Source: Ancylobacter gelatini (GTDB lineage Bacteria > Pseudomonadota > Alphaproteobacteria > Rhizobiales > Xanthobacteraceae). Taken from it: 64,000 nt of DNA. The position numbers and the translations under genes were made by a program. Location of the stretch: assembly GCF_022601675.1 (NCBI RefSeq), contig NZ_JAKVIL010000004.1:124001-188000 (forward strand). The letters are read 5' to 3'. Below are positions 26,322 to 37,640 of the stretch, one piece after another; position 1 is the first letter of the stretch; the number at the start of each line of letters is the position of its first letter. The notes beneath the pieces are model-generated. The model was not told the DNA's origin. It saw only the letters and a program-made list of their open reading frames with translations, and did not search any database.

Positions 26322-28592
26322 TTAGCCGGCAGCGATGCCGGACGCGGCATGTCCGCCGGTCTTGTTGTCGAGGATGGGAGCCGCACCGCCGCCGTCGCGC
26401 GCGAGGGTGAGGCGGATCCAGGCGCCGCGTCCCTCGGGCGCATCGTCGAGCTCGATGCCGCCGCCGTGTTCTTCCATGATCTTGCCGACGATGGCGAGGC
26501 CAAGGCCGGTGCCCTTCTCGCGCGTCGTCACATAGGGTTCCAGCAGGCGCGCCCGGTTCTCGGTGGGCAGGCCCTTGCCGTTATCGATGACGTCGATCGT
26601 CACCATGCGCTCATCCGCATGCACCGCCACCTTGATGCGCGGCGGCGAATTGCGCTCCTCAGGCTCAACACCTGCAAGGGCTTCGGTGGCGTTCTTCACA
26701 ATATTGGTGAGCGCCTGAGAGATCAGCCGGCGGTCGAACCGGGCGATCACGGGGCTCTCCGGCAGGGTGAGGTCGATGGCGATGTCGGGATTGCCCACCC
26801 GCATCAGGAACACGACCTGCCGCGCCGTCTCGCCGATATCCTGCGCCTCGGCCACCGGCTTGGGCATGCGGGCGAAGGAGGAGAACTCGTCCACCATGCG
26901 CCCGATATCGCCGACCTGCCGGATGATGGTCTCGGTGCACTGGTCGAACACCTCGCGGTCCTCGCCGATCACCTTGCCGTAGCGCCGGCGCAGCCGCTCG
27001 GCAGAGAGCTGGATCGGGGTCAGCGGGTTCTTGATCTCATGGGCGATGCGCCGGGCCACATCCGCCCAGGCGGAGGAGCGCTGCGCCACCACCAGCTCGG
27101 TGATGTCGTCCAGCGTCACCACCCAGCCGCGATCGGCCTCGCGCGACCGCTCGGTGGTGAAGCGCACCGCGATCACCCGGTCGCGACCATTGCGGGTGAG
27201 CGTGGTGTTGGCCTGCACGCTGAGCTGGTTGGAGCCCATCGCTTCGGTCAGCAGCGCATCGATCTCCGGGATCACCTCGCGCAGGCTCTTGCCCAGCACC
27301 TCGCCCTCGGTGACGCCGAGCAGCTTTTCGGCCGGGCGGTTGATGATCGAGATGCTGCCGTGGGAATCAAGGCCGATCACGCCCGCGCCGACGCCGGAGA
27401 GCACCGCCTCGGTGAAGCGGCGGCGGGTGTCGATCTGGTCGCGCGCCTGCACCAGGTCGTCGCGCTGGGTGCGCAGTTCCTGCGTCATCTTGTTGAAGGT
27501 CTCGGCAAGGCTCGACAGGTCGCCTTCGGCGCGGTGGACCGGCACCTCGACATAAAGGTTGCCCGCCGCCACCAGGTCGGCCGCGCCGATCAGCCGGCGG
27601 ATTGGCGCCACCAGCCGGTTGGCGAAATGGATGCCCAGCCAGACCGCGCACAGCAGCACCGTGAGCGAGATCACCGCATAAAGCAGCGCGAACGCCACCT
27701 GCACGCCGATGCGCTGCTGTTCGAGGTTGCGATAATCGGCGACCGCCGCCTGCGTCTCTTTGAGGTATTCAATAACCTTCGGGTCGACAGGGCGGGCGAC
27801 ATAGAGGAACAGGTCGTCGAAGTCCTTCAGCGGGATCACTGCCCCGACGAAATCGGCGTCGTTGGGCAGGTAGATCAGCGGCTGTTCCTCGGTGGCGTCC
27901 TGCACCGCGAGGTTGGACGGCACGAGGAACTCTCGGCCGACGCGGATGGTGGCACGGTCGACGATCGACAGGTCGCGCTGGATCACCATCGCGGCGGGCA
28001 GGCCGCGCACCACGGCTTGCGCGGTCATGGCCTGACGGAAGCGGCTGCGGTCCTGATCCCAGAGCGGGCGTATGCGCTGGAGATCGCGCGCCATGCCCAT
28101 GACGTCGCCGCGGATCGAATAGGCGTGCTCGCGCACATAGGTCTGCGCCACCGACACCGCATTGTCGACGATGGCGCGGGTGCGCACCGAGAACCAGCGG
28201 TCGAGGCCGCGGTCCAGCGTGATCGAGGCCAGCAGGGCGACGAGGATGGCCGGCACCACGGCGACGATGCCGAACAGGCCGACGATGCGCACATGCAGCC
28301 GCGCCGCCGCCCTGCCCCGCCGCCGGGCCTTCACGATGCGCCACACCTCGCGGCCGATGATGCCAAGCAGCACCAGCGACATGAAGCCGTTGAGGCACAG
28401 GACGACGATGACGATTTCCTGCGAGGGCACCAGCGGGGTGATGCCGATCAGGATGATGAAGCTCACCAGCGCGGTGACGAGCGCCGCCAGCACGGCGAGC
28501 GGCGGCAGGCCCCACAGCGAAAAGCGGAAGCCCATGGCGCCGAAATCGAGCGTGTCGCCTTTCTCGGGTCCGTGGGTCGGGGTGTCGCTCAT
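26322..28592 (-). CDS. ntrY: Sensor histidine kinase NtrY
   Basis: 756 residues: an N-terminal membrane region with about three helices and an outside sensor loop (about 90-300), another helix, HAMP (LVAPIRRLIGAADLVAAGNL), PAS (ISIINRPAEKLLGVTEGEVLG), HisKA with the phospho-histidine in [21 protein letters not shown], and HATPase (IDVIDNGKGLP, GTGLGLAIVGKIMEEHGG). It responds to nitrogen and redox state in related bacteria. A 122-base gap to ntrC includes a palindrome, so ntrYX may have its own promoter. Confidence 0.95.
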   Translation of the reverse strand: MSDTPTHGPEKGDTLDFGAMGFRFSLWGLPPLAVLAALVTALVSFIILIGITPLVPSQEIVIVVLCLNGFMSLVLLGIIGREVWRIVKARRRGRAAARLHVRIVGLFGIVAVVPAILVALLASITLDRGLDRWFSVRTRAIVDNAVSVAQTYVREHAYSIRGDVMGMARDLQRIRPLWDQDRSRFRQAMTAQAVVRGLPAAMVIQRDLSIVDRATIRVGREFLVPSNLAVQDATEEQPLIYLPNDADFVGAVIPLKDFDDLFLYVARPVDPKVIEYLKETQAAVADYRNLEQQRIGVQVAFALLYAVISLTVLLCAVWLGIHFANRLVAPIRRLIGAADLVAAGNLYVEVPVHRAEGDLSSLAETFNKMTQELRTQRDDLVQARDQIDTRRRFTEAVLSGVGAGVIGLDSHGSISIINRPAEKLLGVTEGEVLGKSLREVIPEIDALLTEAMGSNQLSVQANTTLTRNGRDRVIAVRFTTERSREADRGWVVTLDDITELVVAQRSSAWADVARRIAHEIKNPLTPIQLSAERLRRRYGKVIGEDREVFDQCTETIIRQVGDIGRMVDEFSSFARMPKPVAEAQDIGETARQVVFLMRVGNPDIAIDLTLPESPVIARFDRRLISQALTNIVKNATEALAGVEPEERNSPPRIKVAVHADERMVTIDVIDNGKGLPTENRARLLEPYVTTREKGTGLGLAIVGKIMEEHGGGIELDDAPEGRGAWIRLTLARDGGGAAPILDNKTGGHAASGIAAG

Positions 28593-28639
28593 TCATCACC
28601 ACTGTGACGGGGAGTGAATCGCCCCGTCAGGTGTGATGC

Positions 28640-28653
28640 AGTGTAACTACACT
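28640..28653. promoter_or_regulatory. Palindrome upstream of ntrY, possible operator
   Basis: AGTGTAACTACACT is an inverted repeat (AGTGTA/TACACT around AC) in the ntrC-ntrY gap, 48 bases before the ntrY start codon. Just upstream on the minus strand is TTGCAC, a candidate -35. No sigma-54 promoter (TGGCAC-N5-TTGC) was found. Operator function is inference. Confidence 0.35.
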
Positions 28654-28714
28654 GGTGCAAAAATGTGACAGAAACCGCGCATGCCCGATTTTATTCACCG
28701 AAAGCGCGGCCCCG

Positions 28715-30160
<1,446 letters not shown>

Positions 30161-30168
30161 AGGCGCTC

Positions 30169-31299
30169 TCAACTCTTTTCGGTAGCGCGGCCACCGCGAT
30201 ACATGGGCATGAGGACACGGAAGGTGGTGCGGCGCGGCTGGCTTTCGCACTCGATGATGCCGCCGTGGTCGCCAACGATCTTGGCGACCAGCGCAAGGCC
30301 AAGGCCGGTTCCGGTCGGCTTGGTGGTCACGAACGGGTCGAACAGATGGGGCATCAGGTCGTCGGGCACCCCCGGCCCATTGTCCCGCACGCAGAACTCC
30401 AGCGGCAGGCTCACCCGCGCCGGCCCGCCCGGCACCATCAGCCGGACGCCGGGGCGGAAGGCGGTGGTGAGCTGGATCTCGCCATCGGTGGAGTCGCCGA
30501 TCGCCTCGGCGGCGTTCTTCACCAGATTGAGGAACACCTGAATCAGTTGATCGCGATTGGCCAGCACGGGCGGCAGCGAGGGATCGTATTCCTCGATGAA
30601 GCGGATGTGGCGGGCAAAGCCCGACGCCGCCAGCGTGCGCACATGCTCCAGCACGGCATGGATGTTCACCGGCTCGCGCTCGATCGGGCGCTCGTCGGAG
30701 AACACCTCCATGCGGTCGACCAGCTTGACGATGCGGTCGGCCTCATCGGTGATCAGCCGCGTCAGCGAGCGGTCGTCGTCGCTGGCGTTCAGCTCAAGAA
30801 GCTGGGCGGCGCCGCGAATGCCGGAGAGCGGGTTCTTGATCTCGTGCGCGAGCATGGAGGCCAGCGCGGTGACCGAGCGCGCCGCGCCGCGATGGGTGAG
30901 CTGGCGGTCCATCTTGTCGGCGATGGTGCGCTCCTGGAGCATGATCACCACATGGCCCTCCGCCTCGTTCAGCGGCGCGACATGGATGTCCACGATGCGC
31001 TCGCCGCCATTGCGCGGCGTGCCGAGATCGACGCGATATTCGTTCACCGCCGAGCCGCGGGTGCGCACCTGATCGACCAGCGACAGCAGCGGCGAGCCGA
31101 AGGGCACGAATTCCTGCAAACGGTGACGCACCAGAACGGCAAGGCTCGCCTCGAAGAACGCCTCGGCCGCGACATTGGCGCCGACCAGCTTGTCGTCGCC
31201 ATCCACCGTGAAAACGGGGTGTGGGAGCGCGTTGACGATGGCTTCCGAGGTCGCGCCGCTCGGCAGGCCGGCAGGACGTTCGGGTTTGGCGGATTTCAT
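30169..31299 (-). CDS. ntrB: Two-component sensor kinase NtrB (NR(II))
   Basis: 376 residues, soluble. PAS domain (about 20-130, [19 protein letters not shown]), HisKA with phospho-histidine in [21 protein letters not shown], and HATPase ([44 protein letters not shown]). It phosphorylates NtrC when nitrogen is limiting, under PII control. The ATG overlaps the dusB stop (ATGA), so dusB-ntrB-ntrC is one transcription unit, as in other alphaproteobacteria (nifR3-ntrBC). Confidence 0.96.
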   Translation of the reverse strand: MKSAKPERPAGLPSGATSEAIVNALPHPVFTVDGDDKLVGANVAAEAFFEASLAVLVRHRLQEFVPFGSPLLSLVDQVRTRGSAVNEYRVDLGTPRNGGERIVDIHVAPLNEAEGHVVIMLQERTIADKMDRQLTHRGAARSVTALASMLAHEIKNPLSGIRGAAQLLELNASDDDRSLTRLITDEADRIVKLVDRMEVFSDERPIEREPVNIHAVLEHVRTLAASGFARHIRFIEEYDPSLPPVLANRDQLIQVFLNLVKNAAEAIGDSTDGEIQLTTAFRPGVRLMVPGGPARVSLPLEFCVRDNGPGVPDDLMPHLFDPFVTTKPTGTGLGLALVAKIVGDHGGIIECESQPRRTTFRVLMPMYRGGRATEKS

Positions 31300-32327
31300 G
31301 CCGCGGCACTCCAGGAGAAATCGTCAAAGGCGTCATGGATGCCGGAACGCACGGCGGCGGGATCGTCGAGGGTCAGCAGGCGCTTGCGCCAGAGCTTGGC
31401 GGCGTCTTCGGCGCGGCCGGCGCTCGCCGCCGCCGCTTCCAGCGCCCAGCCGACATGCTTGCGGGCCTGCCGGCGGCCGAGTTCCAGCCCGTAATGCGAG
31501 AGCCAGCCATCATAAAGCTCCAGCAGCACGTCGCGCTGCTCGTCGAGGCCGGGGTCGGACGGGGTGACGCCGGTGGCTAGGCGCGCGGCGACCTGGCCGG
31601 GGAACCACGGCCGGCCCTGCGCCCCGCGCCCGATCATCACGCCATCGGCGCCGGAGGCCGCGAGCATGGCGGGTGCATCCTCGGCCGCGACCAGATCGCC
31701 ATTGGCAAGCACGGGAATGGAAACCGCCTGCTTGATCGCGCGGATAGCCGTCCAGTCGGCACGGCCGGTATAGAACTGGCAGCGGGTGCGGCCATGGATG
31801 GTGATCAGCGCGATGCCGATCGATTCGGCGCGGCGGGCGAGCTCGGGGGCGACCAGCGCCGCCTCGTCCCAGCCGAGCCGGGTCTTCAGCGTCACCGGCA
31901 CACTCACCGCGCCGACCACCGATTCGATGATGGCGGTGGCGAGATCGAGGTCGCGCAGCAGGGCGGAGCCGGCGAGGCCCGTGGTCACGCGCTTGGCGGG
32001 GCAGCCCATGTTGATGTCGATGAGGCCAGCGCCGGCGGCCTCCGCCATGGCGGCGGCGCGGCCCATCGAGGCAGGCTCGTTGCCGGCAAGCTGGACGGCG
32101 TGAAGCGAGACGCCCTCGCCTTCCGCGCGCAGAACGGTCTCGACATGGCCGGCGGCCAGCGCCTCGGATGCGACCATTTCCGACACGACGAGACCGGCGC
32201 CATAACGCAGCGCCATGCGTCGGAACGGTGCATCGGTAATGCCCGCCATCGGCGCAAGCGCGACGCGATTGGGCACCGAGAGCGTCCCGATCTTCAGACT
32301 GACGTTCGCAGCAGCAATAGGGATCAA
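31296..32327 (-). CDS. dusB: tRNA-dihydrouridine synthase DusB
   Basis: 343 residues, FMN-dependent, reducing uridines in the tRNA D-loop. Family blocks: [33 protein letters not shown] (with the catalytic cysteine), [27 protein letters not shown] and [14 protein letters not shown]. It is the NifR3 branch that precedes ntrBC. The start is TTG at 32327 with GAGTGA upstream; no ATG fits because the conserved IGTLSVPNR segment must be kept. Divergent from ispDF. Confidence 0.95.
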   Translation of the reverse strand: MIPIAAANVSLKIGTLSVPNRVALAPMAGITDAPFRRMALRYGAGLVVSEMVASEALAAGHVETVLRAEGEGVSLHAVQLAGNEPASMGRAAAMAEAAGAGLIDINMGCPAKRVTTGLAGSALLRDLDLATAIIESVVGAVSVPVTLKTRLGWDEAALVAPELARRAESIGIALITIHGRTRCQFYTGRADWTAIRAIKQAVSIPVLANGDLVAAEDAPAMLAASGADGVMIGRGAQGRPWFPGQVAARLATGVTPSDPGLDEQRDVLLELYDGWLSHYGLELGRRQARKHVGWALEAAAASAGRAEDAAKLWRKRLLTLDDPAAVRSGIHDAFDDFSWSAAA

Positions 32328-32526
32328 GCCGTGATCACTCGATGCACATTTAATGAGCCGGAATGGCCGTGCCTATACAATAGCCACCCCGCGCCCGTCA
32401 TCAAGCCTTCTGAATGCGATATGTCAAAACTTTTGCATTTATGCTCCGGTTTTGCGCTAAACCGATCGGGGGAGCAAGGCTTCCCTGCTGAAGCGGCAGT
32501 CAAAGGGTACGGGGTACGCCTTTCCG

Positions 32527-33699
32527 ATGCGGACGGACGTGATCGTGGTCGCGGCAGGTAGCGGCCAAAGGGCGGGCGAGGGTCTGCCCAAGCAGTTTCG
32601 CGACCTCGGCGGACACAGCGTGCTGCGCCGGACGCTGACCCGCTTCATCGGCCAGCCCGGCATCCGCCATGTCCAGATCGTGGTCCATCCTGATCACGCC
32701 GCGCTCTATGAGCAGGCAGTGGCGGGGCTGCCGGGGATACGCCCGCCGGTGGCTGGCGGCGCCACGCGGCAGGCTTCGGTGCGCGCCGGGCTTGAGGCAC
32801 TGGCCGCCGATCCGCCCGAGCTGGTGCTGATCCACGATGCCGCCCGTCCCTTCGTCCAACCGCGCCTGATCGCCGATGGCATCGCCGCCGCCGCCCGCTA
32901 CGGTGCCGCGGTTCCGGGGCTGGTGCTGGTCGACACCATCAAGTCGGTCGCCGAGCACGGCTATGTGGGAACCGGGCCGGACCGCACGGGGCTGCGCAGC
33001 GTGCAGACGCCGCAGGGCTTCCGCTACGACCTCATCCTTGCCGCCCACCGCGCGCTGGCCGCCAAGGGCGACCTGACCGACGACGCCGCCGTCGCCGAGG
33101 CCGCCGGGCACCGGGTCGCGCTGTTTCCGGGCGATCCCGCCAACACCAAGCTCACCCTGCCCGAGGATTTCGTGACCGCCGAGAACAAGCTGCTCGCCGA
33201 ACTTGCCGATGTGCGCACCGCCACCGGCTTCGATGTCCACGCCTTCGCGCCGGGCGACCATGTGATGCTGGGCGGCGTCGCCATTCCCCATGAATTCGGC
33301 CTCACCGGCCATTCCGACGCCGATGTGGTGCTTCACGCCCTGACCGACGCGCTGCTCGGCACCATCGGCGACGGCGATATCGGCCATCATTTCCCGCCCT
33401 CCGATCCGCAATGGAAGGGCGCGTCCTCCGACCGCTTCCTCGCCCATGCGGTGGAGCGGGTGCGCGCGCAAGGCGGGCGCATCGCCCATCTCGACGCCAC
33501 CATCATCTGTGAGGCGCCCAAGGTCGGGCCGCACCGCGAGGCGATGCGCGAGGCAATCGCACGGATTGCCGGCGTGTCGGTCTCCCGCGTCGGCGTAAAG
33601 GCCACGACCAGCGAGAAGCTCGGCTTCGCGGGGCGGCGCGAGGGTATTGCCTGTATGGCCGCCGCCACGGTGCGCCTGCCCTGGAGGGACGACGAATGA
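32527..33699 (+). CDS. ispDF: Bifunctional IspD/IspF enzyme of isoprenoid synthesis
   Basis: 390 residues. Residues 1-225 form MEP cytidylyltransferase (Isp[33 protein letters not shown] [16 protein letters not shown]); residues 230-390 form MECDP synthase (Isp[22 protein letters not shown] with the metal Asp and His, [32 protein letters not shown]). It catalyses steps three and five of the MEP pathway. The fusion is usual in alphaproteobacteria. The 199-base gap upstream is shared with dusB. Confidence 0.97.
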   Translation: MRTDVIVVAAGSGQRAGEGLPKQFRDLGGHSVLRRTLTRFIGQPGIRHVQIVVHPDHAALYEQAVAGLPGIRPPVAGGATRQASVRAGLEALAADPPELVLIHDAARPFVQPRLIADGIAAAARYGAAVPGLVLVDTIKSVAEHGYVGTGPDRTGLRSVQTPQGFRYDLILAAHRALAAKGDLTDDAAVAEAAGHRVALFPGDPANTKLTLPEDFVTAENKLLAELADVRTATGFDVHAFAPGDHVMLGGVAIPHEFGLTGHSDADVVLHALTDALLGTIGDGDIGHHFPPSDPQWKGASSDRFLAHAVERVRAQGGRIAHLDATIICEAPKVGPHREAMREAIARIAGVSVSRVGVKATTSEKLGFAGRREGIACMAAATVRLPWRDDE

Positions 33700-34238
33700 G
33701 CGGGAGCGCCACCCGGCAGGACGCGATCACCCTGGAGGCGGTGCGCGTGCTCGATCTGTGCCGCGCCGCCGGGCTCACGGTCTCGACCGCCGAATCCTGC
33801 ACCGGCGGGCTGGTGAGCGGGGCGCTGACCGAAATCGCCGGCTCGTCCGACGTGGTGGACCGCGCCTTCGTCACCTATTCCAACACCGCCAAACGGCAGG
33901 TGCTCGGCGTGTCCGCCGCGACGCTCGACGTTCATGGCGCGGTGAGCGAGGAGACGGCGCGGGAGATGGTGGCGGGGCTGCTCAAGGCCAGCGGCACGTC
34001 GCTCGGCGTCGCGGTCACCGGCATTGCCGGGCCCGGTGGCGGCTCGGCGGAAAAGCCCGTTGGTCTCGTGCATTTCGCTGCCGCGCGGGCCGGCGGACGC
34101 ACCCTCGTGCGCCGCGAGGTGTTCGCGGGCGAGGATCGCGCCGGCGTGCGCCAGCTCTCGGTGCTGACCGCGCTCGCCATGCTGGCGGAGCTGGCGGGCG
34201 ATCAGGCGCGGGGAAGCGCGGCGCCGTCGACGCCGTAA
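33696..34238 (+). CDS. CinA C-terminal domain protein (nicotinamide-nucleotide amidohydrolase type)
   Basis: 180 residues of the CinA_C/PncC family, without the N-terminal CinA domain. Signatures: [56 protein letters not shown] and [24 protein letters not shown]. The family deamidates NMN in pyridine-nucleotide recycling. The ATG overlaps the ispDF stop. Its last 37 bases overlap the end of the convergent COQ10-like gene. Confidence 0.93.
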   Translation: MSGSATRQDAITLEAVRVLDLCRAAGLTVSTAESCTGGLVSGALTEIAGSSDVVDRAFVTYSNTAKRQVLGVSAATLDVHGAVSEETAREMVAGLLKASGTSLGVAVTGIAGPGGGSAEKPVGLVHFAAARAGGRTLVRREVFAGEDRAGVRQLSVLTALAMLAELAGDQARGSAAPSTP

Positions 34239-34678
34239 ACCTCGTCCGCCCGCTTCTCGAACGCCTCGGCGAAGCGGCGGAAGGCGGCGTCGAACATCGC
34301 GCCCATCAGCAGGCCAAGCGTGCGCGAGCGAAAATCGTAATCGATGAAGAATTCGACCTCGCAGCTCGCTTCGCCGGTGGGCTTGAAGTTCCAGCGATTC
34401 TCCAGACGGCTGAACGGGCCGTCCAGATATTCGACGAGGATGGTGAGGCGCGGCCGGTCCAGCGTGACGCGGCTGGTGAAGCTCTCGCGGAACACCTTAT
34501 AGGCGACGGTCATATCGGCGACGAGGATGTCAATCCCCTCCCCGCTCGCCACACGCCGGCGCACGCGCAGGCTCTCGCACAGCGGCACGAATTGAGGGTA
34601 GCGCTCGACATCGGCCACAAGGTCGAACATGTCGGCCGCCGAGTGCCGGACCTGCCGCTTGCTGCGGAACGAGGGCAT
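34202..34678 (-). CDS. COQ10/RatA-like START-domain (SRPBCC) protein
   Basis: 158 residues with an SRPBCC lipid-binding fold: RQVRHSAADMFDLVADVERYPQFVPLCESLRV, then ITVGYKxF-like DMTVAYKVFRESFTSRV and a hydrophobic pocket region (CEVEFFIDYDFRSRTLGLLMGAMFDAAFRRF). This is the ubiquinone-binding COQ10 branch; E. coli RatA belongs to the same family. In alphaproteobacteria it is the regular downstream partner of lipA (3-base gap here). A respiratory role is likelier than a toxin role. Confidence 0.9.
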   Translation of the reverse strand: MPSFRSKRQVRHSAADMFDLVADVERYPQFVPLCESLRVRRRVASGEGIDILVADMTVAYKVFRESFTSRVTLDRPRLTILVEYLDGPFSRLENRWNFKPTGEASCEVEFFIDYDFRSRTLGLLMGAMFDAAFRRFAEAFEKRADEVYGVDGAALPRA

Positions 34679-34681
34679 GGC

Positions 34682-35671
34682 TCAGACGGGGGCCAGCGCG
34701 GGCGAGACGCCGCCGCCCAGCTTCGCCTCGCGCGCGGCGCGCAGCCGGGCGAAATCCTCGCCGGCATGGTGCGAGGAGCGCGTCAGCGGGCTCGACGACA
34801 CCATGAGGAAGCCCTTGGTATAGGCGATGGTCTCGTAGGACTTGAACTCGTCCGGCGTCACGAATCCCATCACCGGGTGGTGCTTGCGGGTCGGCTGGAG
34901 ATACTGGCCGATGGTCATGAAGTCGATGTCGGCAGAGCGCAGGTCGTCCATGAGCTGGAGCACCTCGTTTCGCACCTCGCCAAGGCCGACCATGATGCCG
35001 GACTTGGTGAAGATGGACGGGTCGAGCTCCTTCACCCGCTGCAGGAGGCGCAGCGAATGGAAATAGCGCGCGCCGGGGCGGACCTTGAGGTAGAGCGAGG
35101 GCACGCATTCCAGATTGTGGTTGAACACGTCGGGCCGCGCCGCGACCACCACCTCCAGCGCGCCGTCCTTGCGCAGGAAATCCGGGGTGAGGATTTCGAT
35201 TGTGGTCTTCGGGCTGACCGCGCGAATGGCGCGGATGGTGCGGGCGAAATGCTCGGCGCCGCCATCGTCGAGGTCGTCGCGGTCGACCGACGTCACCACC
35301 ACATGCTCCAGCCCCAGCCGGGCGACGGCATCGGCCACCTTCTGCGGCTCGTCCTGGTCGAGCGCGCCGGGCATGCCGGTGCGGACATTGCAGAAGGCGC
35401 AGGCGCGGGTGCAGGTGTCACCCATGATCATGAAGGTAGCGTGCTTCTTCTGCCAGCACTCGCCGATATTCGGGCAGCTCGCCTCCTCGCACACGGTGAC
35501 GAGGCCATTGGCGCGCACGATGTTCGCCGTCTCCTGCCAGCCCGGCGTGCCGGGCGCGCGCACGCGGATCCAGTCCGGCTTCTTGAGCACCGGCGTCTCG
35601 GCGCGCTTCACCTTTTCCGGGTGACGCGGCTTCTCAAGCTGGCGGTTCAGGGTGTTGACGACGGTGACCAT
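34682..35671 (-). CDS. lipA: Lipoyl synthase
   Basis: 329 residues, a radical-SAM enzyme that adds two sulfurs to octanoyl groups on lipoyl domains. The auxiliary cluster motif [12 protein letters not shown] and the radical-SAM motif CTRACAFC are both present, as is the C-terminal [11 protein letters not shown] with the cluster serine. It supplies lipoate for the PDH proteins encoded just upstream. The ATG at 35671 ([18 protein letters not shown]) is the family start; earlier in-frame codons add no family sequence. Confidence 0.97.
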   Translation of the reverse strand: MVTVVNTLNRQLEKPRHPEKVKRAETPVLKKPDWIRVRAPGTPGWQETANIVRANGLVTVCEEASCPNIGECWQKKHATFMIMGDTCTRACAFCNVRTGMPGALDQDEPQKVADAVARLGLEHVVVTSVDRDDLDDGGAEHFARTIRAIRAVSPKTTIEILTPDFLRKDGALEVVVAARPDVFNHNLECVPSLYLKVRPGARYFHSLRLLQRVKELDPSIFTKSGIMVGLGEVRNEVLQLMDDLRSADIDFMTIGQYLQPTRKHHPVMGFVTPDEFKSYETIAYTKGFLMVSSSPLTRSSHHAGEDFARLRAAREAKLGGGVSPALAPV

Positions 35672-35809
35672 TGACTGCCCGATGCCCGTTCGCGATGTGG
35701 CTTCACACTTAATCGTTGCGTGACGCTCGGAAAACCCCGTCTTGCGGGCAGGTGCCACGAAGCCGACGCAACGCTCGGCCGCGCGCCGGCCGGCCCGGGA
35801 AACAGAACA

Positions 35810-36088
35810 TTACCGCGCGCGCAGCTTGCGCCACAGGAACAGCACGATGATCGCGCCGACGACGGCGGCGATCAGGGTGCGGAAGAAGCCGAACACCGGG
35901 ATTTCGGCGAATTCGGCCAGCTTGGCCCCGACGAAGGCGCCGATCAGGCCGAACAGCAGATTGGCGAACAGCCCGTGATCGCTGTCCGTGACCCGCTCGG
36001 CGATCCAGCCCGCGAGCAGGCCGATGATGATCATGGTGAACCAGCCGACACCCGGCTGGTTCAACGCCGAATAGACTTCACCGTCCAT
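35810..36088 (-). CDS. GlsB/YeaQ/YmgE family stress-response membrane protein
   Basis: 92 residues with three membrane helices and the glycine-rich pattern of the transglycosylase-associated (YeaQ) family: WFTMIIIGLLAGWIAERV, GLFANLLFGLIGAFVGAKLAEF and FFRTLIAAVVGAIIVLFLWRKL. Members are small inner-membrane proteins induced by stress; the mechanism is unknown. It lies 32 bases after lpdA and before lipA, so it is probably co-transcribed with the PDH operon. Confidence 0.88.
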   Translation of the reverse strand: MDGEVYSALNQPGVGWFTMIIIGLLAGWIAERVTDSDHGLFANLLFGLIGAFVGAKLAEFAEIPVFGFFRTLIAAVVGAIIVLFLWRKLRAR

Positions 36089-36120
36089 GATTCAGGTCCC
36101 CTGCCCGCGAACGGGCTGCC

Positions 36121-37539
36121 TCACATGTGGATCGCGCGCCCATAGGCGGCAAGCACGCTCTCATGCATCGTCTCAGAAACCGTCGGATGCGGGAAGACGG
36201 CGTTGATCAGCTCTTCTTCCGTGGTCTCGAGGTTCATCGCCAGCACGAAGCCCTGGATCATCTCCGTCACTTCCGCGCCGACGAGATGGGCGCCCAGAAG
36301 CTGCCCGGTCTTGGCGTCGAAGATGGTCTTGACCAGACCTTCCGATTCACCCAGCGCCACGGCCTTGCCATTGCCGATGAAGGGGAAGCGGCCGACCTTG
36401 ATCTCGTAGCCGGCTTCCTTGGCCTTCTTCTCGGTGAGGCCGACGGAGGCGACCTGCGGCATGCAATAGGTGCAGCCGGGGATCATCAGCTTGTCCATCG
36501 GGTGGGCATGCTTGCCCGCGATGCCCTCCACGCAGATCACGCCCTCATGCTCGGCCTTGTGGGCCAGCATGGGCGGGCCGGCGACGTCGCCGATGGCAAA
36601 GATGCCGGGCACATTGGTGCGGCACAGGCCGTCGATCACCACACAGCCGCGTTCGGTCTTCACGCCGAGCTTCTCAAGGCCGAGATTCTCGATGTTGCCG
36701 ACCACGCCGACCGCCGAAATCAGCCGGTCCGCGGTGAGGGTCTGGACCTTGCCGTCGGCGGTCTCGACGGTGGCTGTCACATTGTCCGCGCCCTTGACCA
36801 CCTTCGACACCTTCGCGCCGGTGAGAATCTTGATGCCCTGCTTCTCGAAGCGCTTCTTCGCGTGCTCGGCGATCTCCTCGTCCTCGACGGGCAGAATCTG
36901 CGGCAGCAGCTCGACGATGGTCACATCCGATCCCATCGCCTTGTAGAAGCTCGCGAATTCGACGCCGATGGCGCCCGAGCCCATGATCAGCAGCGACTTC
37001 GGCACCGCCGCCGGCGCCAGCGCCTCGAAATAGGTCCACACCAGCTTCTTGTCGGGCTCGATGCCCGGCAGCGCGCGCGGGCGGGCGCCGGTGGCGATGA
37101 TGATGTTCTTGGCGGTGTACTCGCCGGCACCCTGCGCGCCCTTCGGCGCGCCGTCGGTTGCGGTGACGGAGACCTTGCCCGGCGCCGTGATGGTCGCCTG
37201 GCCCCAGATCATCTCCACCTTGTTCTTCTTGAGCAGGAAGCCGACGCCGTTGCTCATCTGGGCCGCGATGCCGCGCGAGCGCTTCACCACGCCGGCAATG
37301 TCGACGCCGAACTTCTCGGCGACGAGGCCGTAATCCTTGGCGTGCTCGATATAGTGGTAGATCTCCGCCGAGCGCAGCAGCGCCTTGGCCGGAATACAGC
37401 CCCAGTTCGGGCAGATGCCGCCGACATATTGCCGCTCGACCACGCCGACCTTGAGGCCGAGCTGAGCGGCGCGGATGGCGGCGACATAGCCGCCGGGGCC
37501 GGAGCCGATGATGAGGATGTCGTAGGAGGTTGCGGCCAT
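36121..37539 (-). CDS. lpdA: Dihydrolipoyl dehydrogenase (E3)
   Basis: 472 residues, FAD/NAD flavoprotein that reoxidises dihydrolipoamide of the PDH complex. Seen: FAD-binding ILIIGSGPGGYVAAIRAAQLG, redox disulfide GGICPNWGCIPAKALL, NAD-binding MGSGAIGVEFASFYKAMG, FAIGDVAGPPMLAHKAEHEG and the C-terminal catalytic HPHPTVSE with His-Glu. Fourth structural gene of the pdh operon; the 101-base gap to pdhC holds a REP-like repeat. Confidence 0.97.
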   Translation of the reverse strand: MAATSYDILIIGSGPGGYVAAIRAAQLGLKVGVVERQYVGGICPNWGCIPAKALLRSAEIYHYIEHAKDYGLVAEKFGVDIAGVVKRSRGIAAQMSNGVGFLLKKNKVEMIWGQATITAPGKVSVTATDGAPKGAQGAGEYTAKNIIIATGARPRALPGIEPDKKLVWTYFEALAPAAVPKSLLIMGSGAIGVEFASFYKAMGSDVTIVELLPQILPVEDEEIAEHAKKRFEKQGIKILTGAKVSKVVKGADNVTATVETADGKVQTLTADRLISAVGVVGNIENLGLEKLGVKTERGCVVIDGLCRTNVPGIFAIGDVAGPPMLAHKAEHEGVICVEGIAGKHAHPMDKLMIPGCTYCMPQVASVGLTEKKAKEAGYEIKVGRFPFIGNGKAVALGESEGLVKTIFDAKTGQLLGAHLVGAEVTEMIQGFVLAMNLETTEEELINAVFPHPTVSETMHESVLAAYGRAIHM

Positions 37540-37552
37540 CTAAAATGTTCCG

Positions 37553-37634
37553 TCATGCCGGGCTCAAACCGGGACCCGGCCCGGCGCGCCTTCCGAAAGA
37601 CGAGGATGGCCGGGGCGCTGCCCCGGCCATGGCG
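37553..37634. repeat. REP-like palindromic repeat between pdhC and lpdA
   Basis: ATGGCCGGGGC (37606-37616) and GCCCCGGCCAT (37620-37630) form a perfect 11-base inverted repeat. The adjacent CGTCATGCCGGGCTCAAACC segment resembles the alphaproteobacterial REP form CGTCATGGCCGGGCTTGTCC. It fills almost all of the 101-base gap between two operon genes and could lower lpdA transcription or stabilise the pdhC mRNA end. Confidence 0.55.
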
Positions 37635-37640
37635 ACTGGA

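Noticed and set aside
26349..28607. A 752-codon open frame on the plus strand opposite ntrY
   Set aside because: NtrY has complete kinase motifs on the other strand; the shadow product is rich in His, Arg and Asp and matches nothing.
28593..28714. Sigma-54 promoter in the ntrC-ntrY gap
   Set aside because: No TGGCAC-N5-TTGC element on either strand; only a single TTGCAC.
34202..34678. RatA toxin of a RatAB toxin-antitoxin pair
   Set aside because: There is no ratB neighbour; the lipA-COQ10-like order in alphaproteobacteria points to a ubiquinone-binding START-domain protein.
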